DNA from: Frondihabitans sucicola
Lineage (GTDB): Bacteria; Actinomycetota; Actinomycetes; Actinomycetales; Microbacteriaceae
Length of the DNA stretch: 64,000 bases
Assembly: GCF_030296615.1 (NCBI RefSeq)
Contig: NZ_AP027732.1
Coordinates: 2,795,042-2,859,041 of the forward strand
Direction: 5' to 3'
The notes under the pieces were generated by a model. It made no database searches. It was not told the origin of the DNA and saw nothing but the letters and a program-made list of their open reading frames with translations. The position numbers were made by a program, and so were the translations under genes. Position 1 is the stretch's first letter. Every line of letters starts with the position of its first letter. Below, in pieces: positions 10,122 to 22,843 of this stretch.

Positions 10122-11324
10122 GTGGCCGAGAGAACAGAAGTCGTCTTCGTCGACGGGGTTCGCACCCCGTTCGGCCGAGCCGGCGAAAAGGGCATGTACT
10201 GGCAGACGAGGGCCGACGACCTCGTCGTGAAGGCCATGAAGGGGTTGCTCGACCGCAACCCCGGGCTCGATCCGGCCGAGATCGACGACGTGGCCATCGC
10301 GGCCACCACGCAGACCGGCGACCAGGGGCTCACCCTGGGCCGGACGACCGCGCTGTTGGCGGGTCTTCCCCGGTCGGTCCCCGGTTATGCCATCGACCGC
10401 ATGTGTGCCGGTGCCATGACCAGCGTGACCACGGTGGCCGGAGCGATCGCGTTCGGCGCCTACGACTTCGCCCTGGCCGGCGGTGTCGAGCACATGGGCC
10501 GGCACCCGATGGGCTTCGACGCCGATCCGAATCCGAGGTTCCTCACCGAACGCCTCGTCAGCGCCGAAGCGCTGAACATGGGCAACACGGCCGAGCGCAT
10601 CCACGACCGCTTCCCCCAGCTCACCAAGGAGCGCTCCGACCGCTACGCCCTGCGGTCACAGCAGAAACTCGCTGCGGCGTACGACGGTGAGCACATCCAA
10701 CCCGATCTCGTGTCGGTCGCCGTGAAGACCGACGCCGGCTGGGGGCTCGCCGACCGCGACGAGGCGCCGCGCCCCGAGACCACCCTGGAGGGGCTTTCGA
10801 CCCTCCGCACGCCGTTCCGACCCCACGGCCGCGTGACGGCCGGCAACTCGTCCGGCCTGAACGACGGCGCAACGGTCAGCCTGATCGCGTCGGAACAGGC
10901 CGCAGTCCGCGCCGGTCTCACCCCGAAGATGCGCCTGGTGAGCTTCGCGTTCATGGGCGTCGAACCCGAGATCATGGGTATCGGTCCCGTCCCTTCGACG
11001 GAGAAGGCCCTCCGGAAGGCCGGTCTGACGATCGACGACATCGGGCTCTTCGAGCTGAACGAGGCGTTCGCGGTGCAGGTGCTCTCGTTGCTCGATCACT
11101 TCGGCATCGACGACGACGATCCCCGGGTCAACCCGTGGGGCGGCGCCATCGCCGTGGGTCATCCCCTCGCCTCCTCGGGGGTCCGCCTCATGATCCAGCT
11201 CGCCCGCCAGTTCGAACTGCACCCCGAGGTGCGCTACGGACTCACGGCCATGTGCGTCGGCCTCGGCCAGGGCGGCAGCGTCATCTGGGAGAACCCGCAC
11301 TTCGACGGAAAGGCCACGCGATGA
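10122..11324 (+). CDS. fadA: Acetyl-CoA acyltransferase (thiolase)
   Basis: A 400-residue thiolase that cleaves 3-ketoacyl-CoA in fatty-acid beta-oxidation. The acyl-accepting cysteine is Cys95 (DRMCAGAMT), the histidine is in GGAIAVGHPLASSG and the second cysteine in TAMCVGLGQGG. The GTG start follows AGGAGG at 10112-10117. Its stop overlaps the start of the FadB-like gene (ATGA), giving the usual two-gene trifunctional-complex operon. Confidence 0.93.
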   Translation: MAERTEVVFVDGVRTPFGRAGEKGMYWQTRADDLVVKAMKGLLDRNPGLDPAEIDDVAIAATTQTGDQGLTLGRTTALLAGLPRSVPGYAIDRMCAGAMTSVTTVAGAIAFGAYDFALAGGVEHMGRHPMGFDADPNPRFLTERLVSAEALNMGNTAERIHDRFPQLTKERSDRYALRSQQKLAAAYDGEHIQPDLVSVAVKTDAGWGLADRDEAPRPETTLEGLSTLRTPFRPHGRVTAGNSSGLNDGATVSLIASEQAAVRAGLTPKMRLVSFAFMGVEPEIMGIGPVPSTEKALRKAGLTIDDIGLFELNEAFAVQVLSLLDHFGIDDDDPRVNPWGGAIAVGHPLASSGVRLMIQLARQFELHPEVRYGLTAMCVGLGQGGSVIWENPHFDGKATR

Positions 11325-13458
11325 GCGTCGACACCAGCCAACTCGTAGAACTCTCCGCCGACGAGGTCGTCACGCACTCGTACGTGCGCGACGTGAACCT
11401 CGCCTCCGGAGGCGTCCTCGCTCTCGTCACCCTCGACAACGATCGCGATCACCGCCGCCCGTCCACCCTCGGTCCGGCCACGCTGATCGAGTTCTCGTCG
11501 ACGATGGACGTCCTGCGGGGCCGTGCCGCCGCCGGCGAGATCCAGGCCATCGGCGTCACGGGCAAGCCGTACTTCCTGGCGGCTGGCGCGGATCTCTCGA
11601 AGGTCGGTCAGATCCCGTCCCGCGACGCCGGCAAGCAGATGGCGATGCTCGGTCACGACGCGCTCGGCAAGCTCCACGACGCCGGCGTGCCCACGTTCGT
11701 CTTCATCAACGGGCTGGCGCTCGGCGGCGGCATGGAGATCGCCCTCAACGCCGACTACCGCACCGTCGACGCCACGGCCCCGGCGTTGGCGTTCCCCGAG
11801 GTCTTCCTGGGCATCATCCCGGGTTGGGGTGGCGCTTGGCTGCTGCCCAACCTGATCGGCATCGAGAACGCTCTCAAGGTCATCGTCGAGAACCCGCTCA
11901 AGAACAACCGGACGCTCAAGGCGAAAGAGGCTTTCGACCTCGGGATCGCCGACGCGATCTTCGGATCCGCATCGTTCCTCGAGGAGTCGCTGGCCTGGGC
12001 CGACAAGGTGGTCCACGGTGCCGTCAGGGTGACTCGTCCGAACGTCCCGGGCAAGATCGAGCGCGCCGTCAAATGGGACGCAGCCATCGGGATCGCGCGC
12101 AAGACCCTCCAGTCCCGGATCGGCACCGTCGCGAAGTCGCCCTACGCTGCCCTCGACCTGCTGGCCGGCGCCAAGCGGGCTTCCCGAGAAGAGGGCTTCG
12201 CCGCCGAAGACGAGGCGCTGGCCGACCTCGTGTCCGGCGATCAGTTCCGGGCGAGCATCTACGCCTTCGACCTGGTCCAAAAGCGCGCGAAGCACCCCGC
12301 CGGGGCTCCCTCCCCGACCTCGCGCGGAAGGTCACGAAAGTCGGCGTCATCGGCGCAGGACTCATGGCGTCGCAGTTCGCGCTGCTGTTCGTCCGCAAGC
12401 TCAAGGTGCCGGTCGTCATCACCGACATCGATCAGGCGCGCGTCGACAAGGGCGTCGCCGGCATCCGCTCGTCCATCGACGAGTTGCAGGCCAAGAGTCG
12501 CATCAGCGGCGACGAGTCGAACAGACTGAAAGCGCTCGTCTCGGGCACCACCGACCTCGCCGACTTCGCCGACGCCGACTGGGTCATCGAGGCGGTGTTC
12601 GAAGAACTGAGTGTCAAGCAGGAGGTCTTCGCGGGCGTCGAGAAGGTCGTCTCCGAAACCTGCATCCTCGCGACCAACACCTCGTCGCTCTCGGTGACCG
12701 CGATCGGCTCCGGCCTGGCGAACCCCCAGAGGCTCGTCGGGTTCCACTTCTTCAACCCGGTGGCCGTGATGCCGCTCGTCGAAGTCGTGAACACCGGCAC
12801 CACCGACGACGAGACGCTGTCGACGGCCATGGTCGTGGCCAAAACCCTCGGCAAGAGCGCCGTCATCACGGCGGACGCTCCCGGATTCGTCGTCAACCGC
12901 GTGCTCGCCAAGCTGCTCGGCGAGGCGATGCACGCCGTCGAGACAGGTACCCCGTTCGAGGTCGTCGACCGCGCAACGGCTCCGTTCGGCCTCCCGATGA
13001 CCCCGTTCGAGCTCCTCGAGCTCGTGGGGCTCACCGTCGGGGCGCACGTGCTCGACACGCATCACGCCGCGTTCCCCGACCGCTTCTTCGAGAGCGAGGC
13101 CCTGCACCGGCTCGCCGAGTACGGCCACATCTTCGAGCGCGACGCGAAGGGCAAGCGCAAGGGCTTCGACAAGCGCGCCGTCGAGCTCGTCGCCGGGCAC
13201 GGCGCCGCGACGACAGAGTCTCCCCTCACGGAATCCCAGATCCTGACCAGGATCGAAGACGGCCTGGCCGACGAGATCGGGCGCATGCTCGACGACGGCG
13301 TGGTCGCTGCTGCCGAAGACATCGACCTCTGCCTCATCCTCGGCGCCGGTTGGCCGTTCCAGATGGGCGGGGCGACGCCGTACCTCGACCGCGTGGGGGC
13401 GTCGGAGCGCGTTCGCGGCCACCGGTTCCACGATCCTGCGATCGTCGGGGTGGCCTAA
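11321..13458 (+). CDS. fadB: FadB-like enoyl-CoA hydratase/3-hydroxyacyl-CoA dehydrogenase (frameshifted as read)
   Basis: The multifunctional beta-oxidation subunit, about 712 residues when repaired. The N-terminal crotonase domain shows AAGADLSKVGQ and INGLALGGGMEIALNADYR; the C-terminal part has the NAD-binding GVIGAGLMASQ motif, then VGFHFFNPVAVMPLVEVV and the 3HCDH domain. The frame breaks at 12308-12315 between hydratase and dehydrogenase halves (...KRAKHPAGAP / LPDLARKVTKVGV), where one C is missing. It overlaps fadA by four bases and ends at a terminator. Confidence 0.88.
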
Positions 13459-13464
13459 GCGCCA

Positions 13465-13495
13465 GACGCGGCTCACCTTCCCGGTGAGCCGCGTC
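13465..13495. terminator. Terminator between fadB and dxs
   Basis: A 13-bp perfect stem (13465-13477 with 13483-13495) with a 5-base loop is followed by TTT. It lies between convergent genes, just after the fadB stop. Confidence 0.85.
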
Positions 13496-13530
13496 TTTCG
13501 CTGTCGGGGCGTCGGGAGGGCGCGCCGGAG

Positions 13531-15465
13531 TCAGTCGCGCGAGGCGTGCGGCGCCGCCGGCTCGGCCTCGCGGCGCGCGAACGGGATCTTGCTTCCCAGG
13601 ACCATCGCCGTCACATCTCGCGCGATGGCCTGCGGGGTGAGACCGGCGGCCTCGAAGATCTCGGACCTCGACGCGTGGTCGATGAACTCGTCGGGCAGGC
13701 CGAGCTCGGTGACCGCCGTGTCGACCTCGGCAGCGCGGAGATCTTGTCGCACGCGCGTGCCGATGCCGCCGACGCGCACGCCGTCTTCGATGGTCACGAC
13801 GAGCCGGTGGTCGGCGGCCAGACCGATGATGCTCTTCGGCACCGGCACCACCCAGCGGGGATCGACGACGGTCGCGCCGATGCCCTGGTCGGCGAGCCGC
13901 TCGGCCACCTGGAGTCCGAGCGAAGCCATGGGCCCGACGGCGAGCAGCAGGACGTCGCGACGATCACCGCAATGCAGGATCTCGACGCCGTCGTCGAGCC
14001 GTTCGATCGCGGGGATGTCTGCCCCGACGGGCCCCTTGGGGAAGCGCACGACGGTCGGCGCGTCGTCGACGGCTACGGCCTCGCGGAGCTCTTCGCGGAG
14101 CCTCGTGCCGTCGCGCGGCGCTGCGATGCGGATTCCGGGGACGACCTGGAGGATCGAGAGGTCCCAGATCCCGTGGTGACTCGGACCATCGGGACCGGTG
14201 ACCCCCGAGCGGTCGAGCACGAACGTGACACCGGCCCGGTGGAGCGCGACGTCCATCAGAACCTGGTCGAAAGCCCGGTTGATGAACGTGGCGTAGAGGG
14301 CCACGACGGGGTGCATGCCGCCGAAGGCCAGGCCGGCTGCGGATGCCACGGCGTGCTGCTCGGCGATTCCCACGTCGAGCACGCGCTTGGGGTACTTCTC
14401 GGCCATGCGGTGCAGGCCCACGGGGCGCAGCATGGCGGCGGTGATGCCGACGACTCGGCGGTCGCGGTCGGCGATGGCGACGACCTCGTCGGCGAACACG
14501 CTGGTCCAGTCGGGGGCACTCGAGGTCTCGAGCGCCTCTCCCGTCTCGGGATCGATGTGGCCGACGGCGTGGAACTGATCGGCGACGTCCTGGAGGGCCG
14601 GCTGGTAGCCGCGACCCTTCTGCGTGATGGCGTGGACGATCACGGGCGCGCCGTAGTTCTTGGCCTGGAGCAGCGCCTCTTCCATCGCAGCCTGGTCGTG
14701 CCCGTCGATCGGCCCGATGTACTTGATGTCGAGGTTGGAGTAGAGGGCCTCGTTGTTCGTGAAGCGGCTGAGGAAGCCGTGGAGCCCGCCGCGGACGCCG
14801 CGGTAGAACGCCCGTGCCGGCGAACCGAGGTGGTCGAACGCCGCCCGCGACGACAGGTGCATGTCGCGGTACGTCTGCGCCGTCCGCACGGAGTTGAGGA
14901 ACCGGGCCATTCCGCCGATCGTCGGCGCGTAGGAGCGGCCGTTGTCGTTGACGACGATGATGAGGCGGCGCGTGTTGTCGTCGCTGATGTTGTTGAGTGC
15001 CTCCCACGTCATTCCGCCGGTGAGGGCGCCGTCGCCGACGACGGCGACGACGTGCCGGTCGCCGTGACCGGTCAGCGTGAAAGCTCGGGAGATGCCGTCG
15101 GCCCACGAGAGCGACGACGATGCGTGGGACGACTCGACGATGTCGTGCTCGGACTCGGAGCGCTGCGGATAGCCCGCGAGACCGCCCCGAAGGCGCAGCT
15201 GGCTGAAGTCTTGCCGGCCGGTCAGGAGCTTGTGCACGTACGACTGGTGGCCGGTATCGAAGACGATCGCGTCGTGCGGGGAGTCGAAGGTGCGGTGGAG
15301 CGCCAGCGTGAGCTCGACGACACCGAGGTTCGGGCCGAGGTGACCGCCCGTCTTCGACACCTCGGTGACGAGGAATCGCCGGATCTCGGCCGCCAGGATC
15401 AGCATCTGCTCATCACTCAGTGAGTCGAGGTCTCGCGGACCGTGAATGGTCTCGAGGAGGCTCAT
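13531..15465 (-). CDS. dxs: 1-deoxy-D-xylulose-5-phosphate synthase
   Basis: A 644-residue thiamine-diphosphate enzyme that makes DXP from pyruvate and glyceraldehyde 3-phosphate, the first step of the MEP isoprenoid pathway. The TPP-binding segment GDGALTGGMTWEALNN is near residue 145, and the DRSGVTGPDGPSHHG segment near 415 is typical. I chose ATG 15465, which has AAAGGAG upstream and gives the usual MSLLETIHGPRDL start. It lies 116 bases downstream of acnA on the same strand. Confidence 0.95.
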   Translation of the reverse strand: MSLLETIHGPRDLDSLSDEQMLILAAEIRRFLVTEVSKTGGHLGPNLGVVELTLALHRTFDSPHDAIVFDTGHQSYVHKLLTGRQDFSQLRLRGGLAGYPQRSESEHDIVESSHASSSLSWADGISRAFTLTGHGDRHVVAVVGDGALTGGMTWEALNNISDDNTRRLIIVVNDNGRSYAPTIGGMARFLNSVRTAQTYRDMHLSSRAAFDHLGSPARAFYRGVRGGLHGFLSRFTNNEALYSNLDIKYIGPIDGHDQAAMEEALLQAKNYGAPVIVHAITQKGRGYQPALQDVADQFHAVGHIDPETGEALETSSAPDWTSVFADEVVAIADRDRRVVGITAAMLRPVGLHRMAEKYPKRVLDVGIAEQHAVASAAGLAFGGMHPVVALYATFINRAFDQVLMDVALHRAGVTFVLDRSGVTGPDGPSHHGIWDLSILQVVPGIRIAAPRDGTRLREELREAVAVDDAPTVVRFPKGPVGADIPAIERLDDGVEILHCGDRRDVLLLAVGPMASLGLQVAERLADQGIGATVVDPRWVVPVPKSIIGLAADHRLVVTIEDGVRVGGIGTRVRQDLRAAEVDTAVTELGLPDEFIDHASRSEIFEAAGLTPQAIARDVTAMVLGSKIPFARREAEPAAPHASRD

Positions 15466-15581
15466 GTCACTCCTTTCCCGTGCGTCGGGACGCACCGGTT
15501 CAGCTTACGTGGACCGGCTCCAGGACGGCCGAAAGCCCTGCATCCCCACGCCTGGAGATGCAGAGCTTTCATCCGAGCGAG

Positions 15582-18403
<2,822 letters not shown>

Positions 18404-18511
18404 GTGCCGTCTCCCTTGCGCTGACTACGCCCCATCATTCTGGTGAAGCGCGACGCTGCACCAGCAAGGCCAGCCTAAGTCCGCGGTGCTCCCGCGGACC
18501 GGCCGAAGTCA

Positions 18512-18533
18512 TTTATCTTGATGTCAAGATAAA
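18512..18533. promoter_or_regulatory. Perfect 22-bp palindromic operator upstream of acnA
   Basis: TTTATCTTGA, two bases, TCAAGATAAA: a 10-bp perfect inverted repeat in an A/T-rich island within a GC-rich intergenic region. The minus strand contains a TTGACA -35-like hexamer inside it. The symmetry suits a dimeric MarR/PecS-type repressor; in Streptomyces the MarR-family TamR controls aconitase, but I cannot confirm that this is its site. Confidence 0.7.
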
Positions 18534-18563
18534 CCTAGCACCCGCCGCTCCCTTCCCCTCCAG

Positions 18564-18640
18564 AAATCGAAGGGGATTTTCGCGTCGCACCCTCCCTGGG
18601 CGCCAGACTCCGTCTCCGCAGCAGGAATCCCCTTCGATTT
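18564..18640. repeat. Palindromic repeat element, copy 1
   Basis: A 15-bp perfect inverted repeat, AAATCGAAGGGGATT (18564-18578) with its complement at 18626-18640, surrounds 47 bases. The left arm with flanks (CCAGAAATC...TTTTCGCG) recurs at 44828-44852. It looks like a small dispersed REP/MITE-like element. The rest of the acnA-DUF3159 gap (18404-18729) holds only the acnA operator. Confidence 0.75.
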
Positions 18641-18729
18641 TCGGCCCGGCTTCGCTCGCGTCCGAGCGATCTGGCCGCACAGAGGGTTCGTGTGGCGCAC
18701 CGTCGACCCTGCCTGGGCGGGCGGCAGGA

Positions 18730-19461
18730 TCAGCCCCGCTCGGCCTCGTCTTCGGCGTGACGGGCGGTGTAGACGGTGCGGACGAGAAGCCAGGTCACCC
18801 AGAGCATCGCCGCGTACAGCGGCACTCCCGTGATCAGCTTGATCCCTCCGAGGAGCGTGGCCTGCGAGGCCAGGTACAGCGGAACCTCGATGGCCAGCCG
18901 GACGGCGAACAGCAGCACCCAGAGCCAGGTCGACAGGGTGAGCACGCGGCGCTTGGCCCGATCGTCGCGCCAAGCGCTGCCCTCGCTGGTCAGGAGGCCG
19001 ACGACGATGCCGATCAGAGGCCAGCGTGCCGCCAGGGTGATCAGCAGCACGACCATCGACACGGCGTTGATGACGATGCCGGGCAGGAAGTTGTCGACGG
19101 CACGACCCGACAGCAGCGCGAGCACAGCAGAGATCGCGATACCGAGAAGACCGGCCAGGGCCTGGGGTACGGGCCCCCGCTGGACGGCGCGGACCACGAC
19201 GAAGAACACGCCCAGGACGACGGGGATGAGGACCGACGGCAGCAGCTGCTGGCTGAACGTGTAGATGACGAGGAACGCGAGGCCGGGCAGGATCGACTCG
19301 ATCAGGCCGCGAACTCCGCCGATGGCCGCCAGCAGCGCGTGGCCCGTCGGGACCTCCCCCGGTGCGACCTGGCTGATCCCGGCTCGCTGAGCGGCCGCCC
19401 GCAGCTGGGCGGACAGGGAGATGGCCGGTGCGTCGGGTTCGTCGGGCGGGGGCGTCGTCAC
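18730..19461 (-). CDS. DUF3159 membrane protein
   Basis: A 243-residue actinobacterial membrane protein of unknown function, with about six membrane helices between residues 55 and 230 after a hydrophilic N-terminus. Motifs such as GGVRGLIESILPGLAFLVIY and EGSAWRDDRAKRRV are typical of DUF3159. It follows the DUF3710 gene by seven bases in the conserved dut-DUF3710-DUF3159 operon. Confidence 0.85.
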   Translation of the reverse strand: MTTPPPDEPDAPAISLSAQLRAAAQRAGISQVAPGEVPTGHALLAAIGGVRGLIESILPGLAFLVIYTFSQQLLPSVLIPVVLGVFFVVVRAVQRGPVPQALAGLLGIAISAVLALLSGRAVDNFLPGIVINAVSMVVLLITLAARWPLIGIVVGLLTSEGSAWRDDRAKRRVLTLSTWLWVLLFAVRLAIEVPLYLASQATLLGGIKLITGVPLYAAMLWVTWLLVRTVYTARHAEDEAERG

Positions 19462-19468
19462 GGAGTCC

Positions 19469-20206
19469 TCAGACAGCGGTGGTGCCGGGGTCGGTGGGGC
19501 CGGCCTTCGGCATGTGGAGCGGGATGAGGTCGCGCGGCGGCATCGGCTCGGTGCCGCGCACCACGACGACGCTGCGGAACAGCTCTTCGATCTTCTCGGC
19601 GGCCTCGGGGTCGATGGTCGCGTCGCCGGCGATCACGCCGCGGAGGAACCAGCGCGGCCCGTCGACACCGACGAAACGGGCGAGCCGCGTCGTCTGACCG
19701 GCCACGGCACCTTCGGAGCCCGCGGCGATCGGGATCTCGGCGCGGATCTCGGGACCGAAGGGGCCGTCGACCTCGGTCGTCGTGCCTCCCTGCTTTCGGA
19801 TCTGGTCGGCGATCTGCTCGCGGATCTCGTGCCAGAGACCGGTCGAGCGAGGCGCGGCGAACGGTTGCACCTGCAGCGTCGACTTGGCGAAGTCGAGACC
19901 GACGGCGACGACGCGCTTCGATCCCTCTTCGACCTCGAGGCGGAGATGGAGGCCCTCGCGCGGGACGATCTTCACACCGCCGAGGTCGACGTAGGGGCGG
20001 ACCGGGTTCGCCTCGGCCTCGTCGAGAGGCCCTTCCTCTGCGCGATCGTCGGGGGCCGACTTGTCGTCGAAGACGATCTCGGCCTCGGCTTCCTCGATCA
20101 GGTCGAGTTCGGATTGGGTCTCGTCGTCGACGGCCTCGATCTCGGTGCCTTCGACTTCGGCTGCGGCCAGCTCTTCGGCTGCCTCGCGTCGGCTTTTCCT
20201 GCTCAC
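19469..20206 (-). CDS. DUF3710 family protein
   Basis: A 245-residue cytosolic protein of unknown function. The first 80 residues are acidic and low-complexity; the conserved part (YVDLGGVKIVPREGLHLRLEV to FRSVVVVRGTEPMPPRDLIPL) matches DUF3710. The GTG start at 20206 overlaps the dut stop (GTGA), so it is translationally coupled to dut. Confidence 0.87.
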   Translation of the reverse strand: MSRKSRREAAEELAAAEVEGTEIEAVDDETQSELDLIEEAEAEIVFDDKSAPDDRAEEGPLDEAEANPVRPYVDLGGVKIVPREGLHLRLEVEEGSKRVVAVGLDFAKSTLQVQPFAAPRSTGLWHEIREQIADQIRKQGGTTTEVDGPFGPEIRAEIPIAAGSEGAVAGQTTRLARFVGVDGPRWFLRGVIAGDATIDPEAAEKIEELFRSVVVVRGTEPMPPRDLIPLHMPKAGPTDPGTTAV

Positions 20207-20694
20207 TTGCTGCCTTCCGTGGTTGCTTCGCCGCTCTCGGGGTGGGAGTAGCCGGTCGATCCGAAGCCGCCGTGGCCGCGCTGGCTCTCCGGAAGCCGGT
20301 CGACCTCGACGAACCGCGCCCGGACGACCGGCATCACGATCAGCTGAGCGATCTTGTCGCCCTTCTCGATCGCGTAGTCGCTCGAAGCGTCGGTGTTGAG
20401 GAGCGTGACCTTGATCTCGCCACGGTAGCCCGCGTCGACGGTGCCCGGCGAGTTGAGCACGGTGATGCCGTGCTTGGCCGCGAGACCCGATCGGGGCACC
20501 ACGAACGCGGCGTACCCGTCGGGCAACGCGATCGAGACGCCGGTGGACACGAGGGCCCGTGTGCCTGCCGCCAGGGTGAGGCTCTCGGCCGAGAGGAGGT
20601 CGGCACCCGCGTCGCCCGGGTGCGCATAGCCGGGGGCGGGAACCGCCCCCTGCCCCGCGACGGGCGCGAGAAGAACGTCGAGGGTCTGAGTCAC
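20203..20694 (-). CDS. dut: dUTP diphosphatase
   Basis: A 163-residue trimeric dUTPase that hydrolyses dUTP to dUMP. The five family motifs are present: AGADLLS, VPRSGLAAKHGI, NSPGTVDAGYRGEI, KGDKIAQLIV and the C-terminal RGHGGFGSTG. It is the first gene of the dut-DUF3710-DUF3159 operon and is divergent from the DUF3093 gene with only 38 bases between. Confidence 0.96.
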   Translation of the reverse strand: MTQTLDVLLAPVAGQGAVPAPGYAHPGDAGADLLSAESLTLAAGTRALVSTGVSIALPDGYAAFVVPRSGLAAKHGITVLNSPGTVDAGYRGEIKVTLLNTDASSDYAIEKGDKIAQLIVMPVVRARFVEVDRLPESQRGHGGFGSTGYSHPESGEATTEGSK

Positions 20695-20732
20695 GTGTCG
20701 AGGGTAGTGCAGAAGTCTGGTCGAATAGACCC

Positions 20733-21188
20733 ATGAACACCTACCGCGAACGCCTCGTCCCGCCGCCCCTCGTCTTCGTCGCCCTTCTCATGGTCGTGCC
20801 CGCGAGCGTCCTGGTGTTCCTTCCGATCAACGTGCCGGTCGGCTGGATCGTCGGAATCGGCCTCTTCGTGGCATTCGGGCTGGCCCTCTGGTTCGGTTCC
20901 CCCGTGATGGCCGTGGACGACACGGGATTCCACGCCGGTCGCGCTGTGCTCTACCCCTCCGAAATAGGAACGACCGCCGCTTTCTCCGCAGAGGAAGCGA
21001 CGGCCGAGAGGGGCGTTCGTCTGGACGCGCGGGCCTGGACGCTCTTTCGGGGCTGGGTCAAGCCGGTGCTCAAGATCGAGCTGACCGACCTGAGTGATCC
21101 GGCCCCCTACTGGCTGGTGTCGACGAGGCACCCGCGCAAGCTGTCACAGGCGATCGATGGGATCAGGCCGCGCACTCCAGGCAGATAG
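20733..21188 (+). CDS. DUF3093 membrane protein
   Basis: A 151-residue protein with two N-terminal membrane helices (about residues 12-32 and 37-55) and a cytosolic domain ending PYWLVSTRHPRKLSQAI, typical of DUF3093. Function unknown. Its final 26 bases overlap the convergent DUF4193 gene. Confidence 0.82.
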   Translation: MNTYRERLVPPPLVFVALLMVVPASVLVFLPINVPVGWIVGIGLFVAFGLALWFGSPVMAVDDTGFHAGRAVLYPSEIGTTAAFSAEEATAERGVRLDARAWTLFRGWVKPVLKIELTDLSDPAPYWLVSTRHPRKLSQAIDGIRPRTPGR

Positions 21189-21456
21189 GCCCGAGCTTCG
21201 ACTCGTGATCGAGCTGCGACCGGTGCTTCACGAGGAAGCACTCGACGCAGGTGAACTCGTCGGCCTGCGGGGGCAGAACGACGACGTCGAGATCGAGGTC
21301 GGACAGATCTTGCCCGGCGAGTTCGAACGAGCCGGGGTTGTCGGCGTCGTCGACGTCGACCACACCCGACATCTTGTCGGGAACCCGCTCTTTCAGCGCC
21401 TCGATCGACTCGGAATCGTCGTCGTTCTTTCGAGGTGCGTCGTAGTCGGTGGCCAT
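21163..21456 (-). CDS. DUF4193 family protein
   Basis: A 97-residue acidic protein. The N-terminus MATDYDAPRK and the C-terminal cysteine knuckle FTCVECFLVKHRSQL...GPICLECA (four cysteines, probably zinc-binding) are diagnostic. Function unknown. I chose the ATG at 21456 to match the family start; one two codons upstream is possible. Confidence 0.87.
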   Translation of the reverse strand: MATDYDAPRKNDDDSESIEALKERVPDKMSGVVDVDDADNPGSFELAGQDLSDLDLDVVVLPPQADEFTCVECFLVKHRSQLDHESKLGPICLECAA

Positions 21457-21665
21457 GCCCATCCAGTTCTGTACTAGGTCTTCTACCAAAATCGGCGGGC
21501 ACAGTTTGCACCAATCGTTGATCAATAGCAAACCGGCTCGTCCGGCCCGGAAAACCGCCCGAAGCCGCAGGGGAAGAACTTGCGGCACGCCCGCGTTATT
21601 CCCCGGATTCCGGGGCCTTCCGTGGCATCCTGACTGCGAATCGCGACGGCGAAAGGCGTGACCTC

Positions 21666-22843
21666 ATGCAAGATCTCAAAGTCATCGGAGTCGAGAGCGG
21701 CGCGCTGCTCGTCGCCACCGACGCCGGAAGTGAATACCGCCTGCCCGTGACGCTCTCGCTGCAGTCGCAGCTGCGCGCCGCCGGTCCCGAGCACGCCGTC
21801 ATCACGGCGCCGAAGGTGTCTCCACGCGAGATCCAGGCGAGCATCCGCGCCGGACGATCGGCCGAGCAGGTCGCTTCGTCGACGGGGGCCGACCTCGACT
21901 ACGTCCGCCGCTTCGAGGGGCCGGTGCTCGACGAGCGCGCCTTCGTCCTCGAGTCGGCGCGCGCGGTCCCGGTCAGCATCGTCAGCGGGTCCGACGCTCC
22001 GGGCGAGACGGCCCGCTTCGGTGAGGTGATCGACGGGCGACTCGACGACGCCGAGGCCACCGAGCGCGACTGGACCAGTTACAAGGACCCGGCGAGCGGC
22101 TGGATCGTCCACGTCACCTATACGACGCAGGAGGTCGAGCGCGAGGCGATGTGGCGATTCGACCCGAAGCGGCAGGGCCTCGCCCCGCAGGGCGGCGACG
22201 CCCACACCCTGTCTCGGCAAGACAGCAGCCACACGTCGCTCGTGCCTCGGCTGCGTGCCGTGGGCGGCGACAGCCAGCCCAGCGAGTCCGGTCGCTTCGA
22301 CAGCGGCGCCTTCGAGCCGACGCCGGTCCTCGACGACACCACGCTGCCGGTGAGCGACTCCCCGAACAGCCGGCCGTGTCGCCGCGCGCCCGCGAGGGTC
22401 GTTCGGCGGCCTCCGTGGCCGCGATCAACCGCGCACCCGAGGCGGCGCCTTCGCACAACCAGACGGCGGATCTCCTCGAGGCGCTGCGCCGACGTCGCGG
22501 CGAACGCGAGTCGGCTCGCTTCGACGACGAGGGGTCGCAGTCCGACTCCCGTGCCGCGCACCCCTCGACCGGTTCACTGCGGGTGATCGACGTGCCGCTC
22601 GACGACTTCGACGAGCCCGAGAAGCCCGCCGACGACACCCCCGCCGAGCCCGCGCGCACGACGAAGCCGCTCGCCACGCACCCGACGGCCTCCAGGCGAC
22701 CGATCGAGAGCCGTCCCGAGAGCGAGTCCCGCCAGCCCGAACGGCAGAAGACCGCGTCGGGCCGAGGGCGGAAGGGGCGTGCGTCGATGCCGAGCTGGGA
22801 CGAGATCGTCTTCGGGGCTCGCAGCGACGACGATCCTGCCTAG
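21666..22843 (+). CDS. sepH: Septation protein SepH (frameshifted as read)
   Basis: About 392 residues after repair. The N-terminal DUF3071 domain (MQDLKVIGVESGALLVATDAG to WIVHVTYTTQEVEREAMWRFD) contains a helix-turn-helix-like segment, and the C-terminus ends GRASMPSWDEIVFGARSDDD, the conserved tail. In Streptomyces SepH binds FtsZ and stimulates its assembly. A C is missing from the CCCC at 22360-22363; the frame resumes PEQPAVSPRAREGRSAASV. It overlaps the convergent phosphodiesterase by four bases. Confidence 0.85.

Noticed and set aside
12300-12330. Programmed ribosomal frameshifting to explain the split fadB and other split genes
   Set aside because: The breaks lie in G/C runs without slippery heptamers or following structures, hit many unrelated genes and nearly always correspond to one lost base; an error explains them better.
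18560-18645. An insertion sequence bounded by the inverted repeat
   Set aside because: Only 47 bases lie between the arms, no transposase frame is present and no target duplication is visible.
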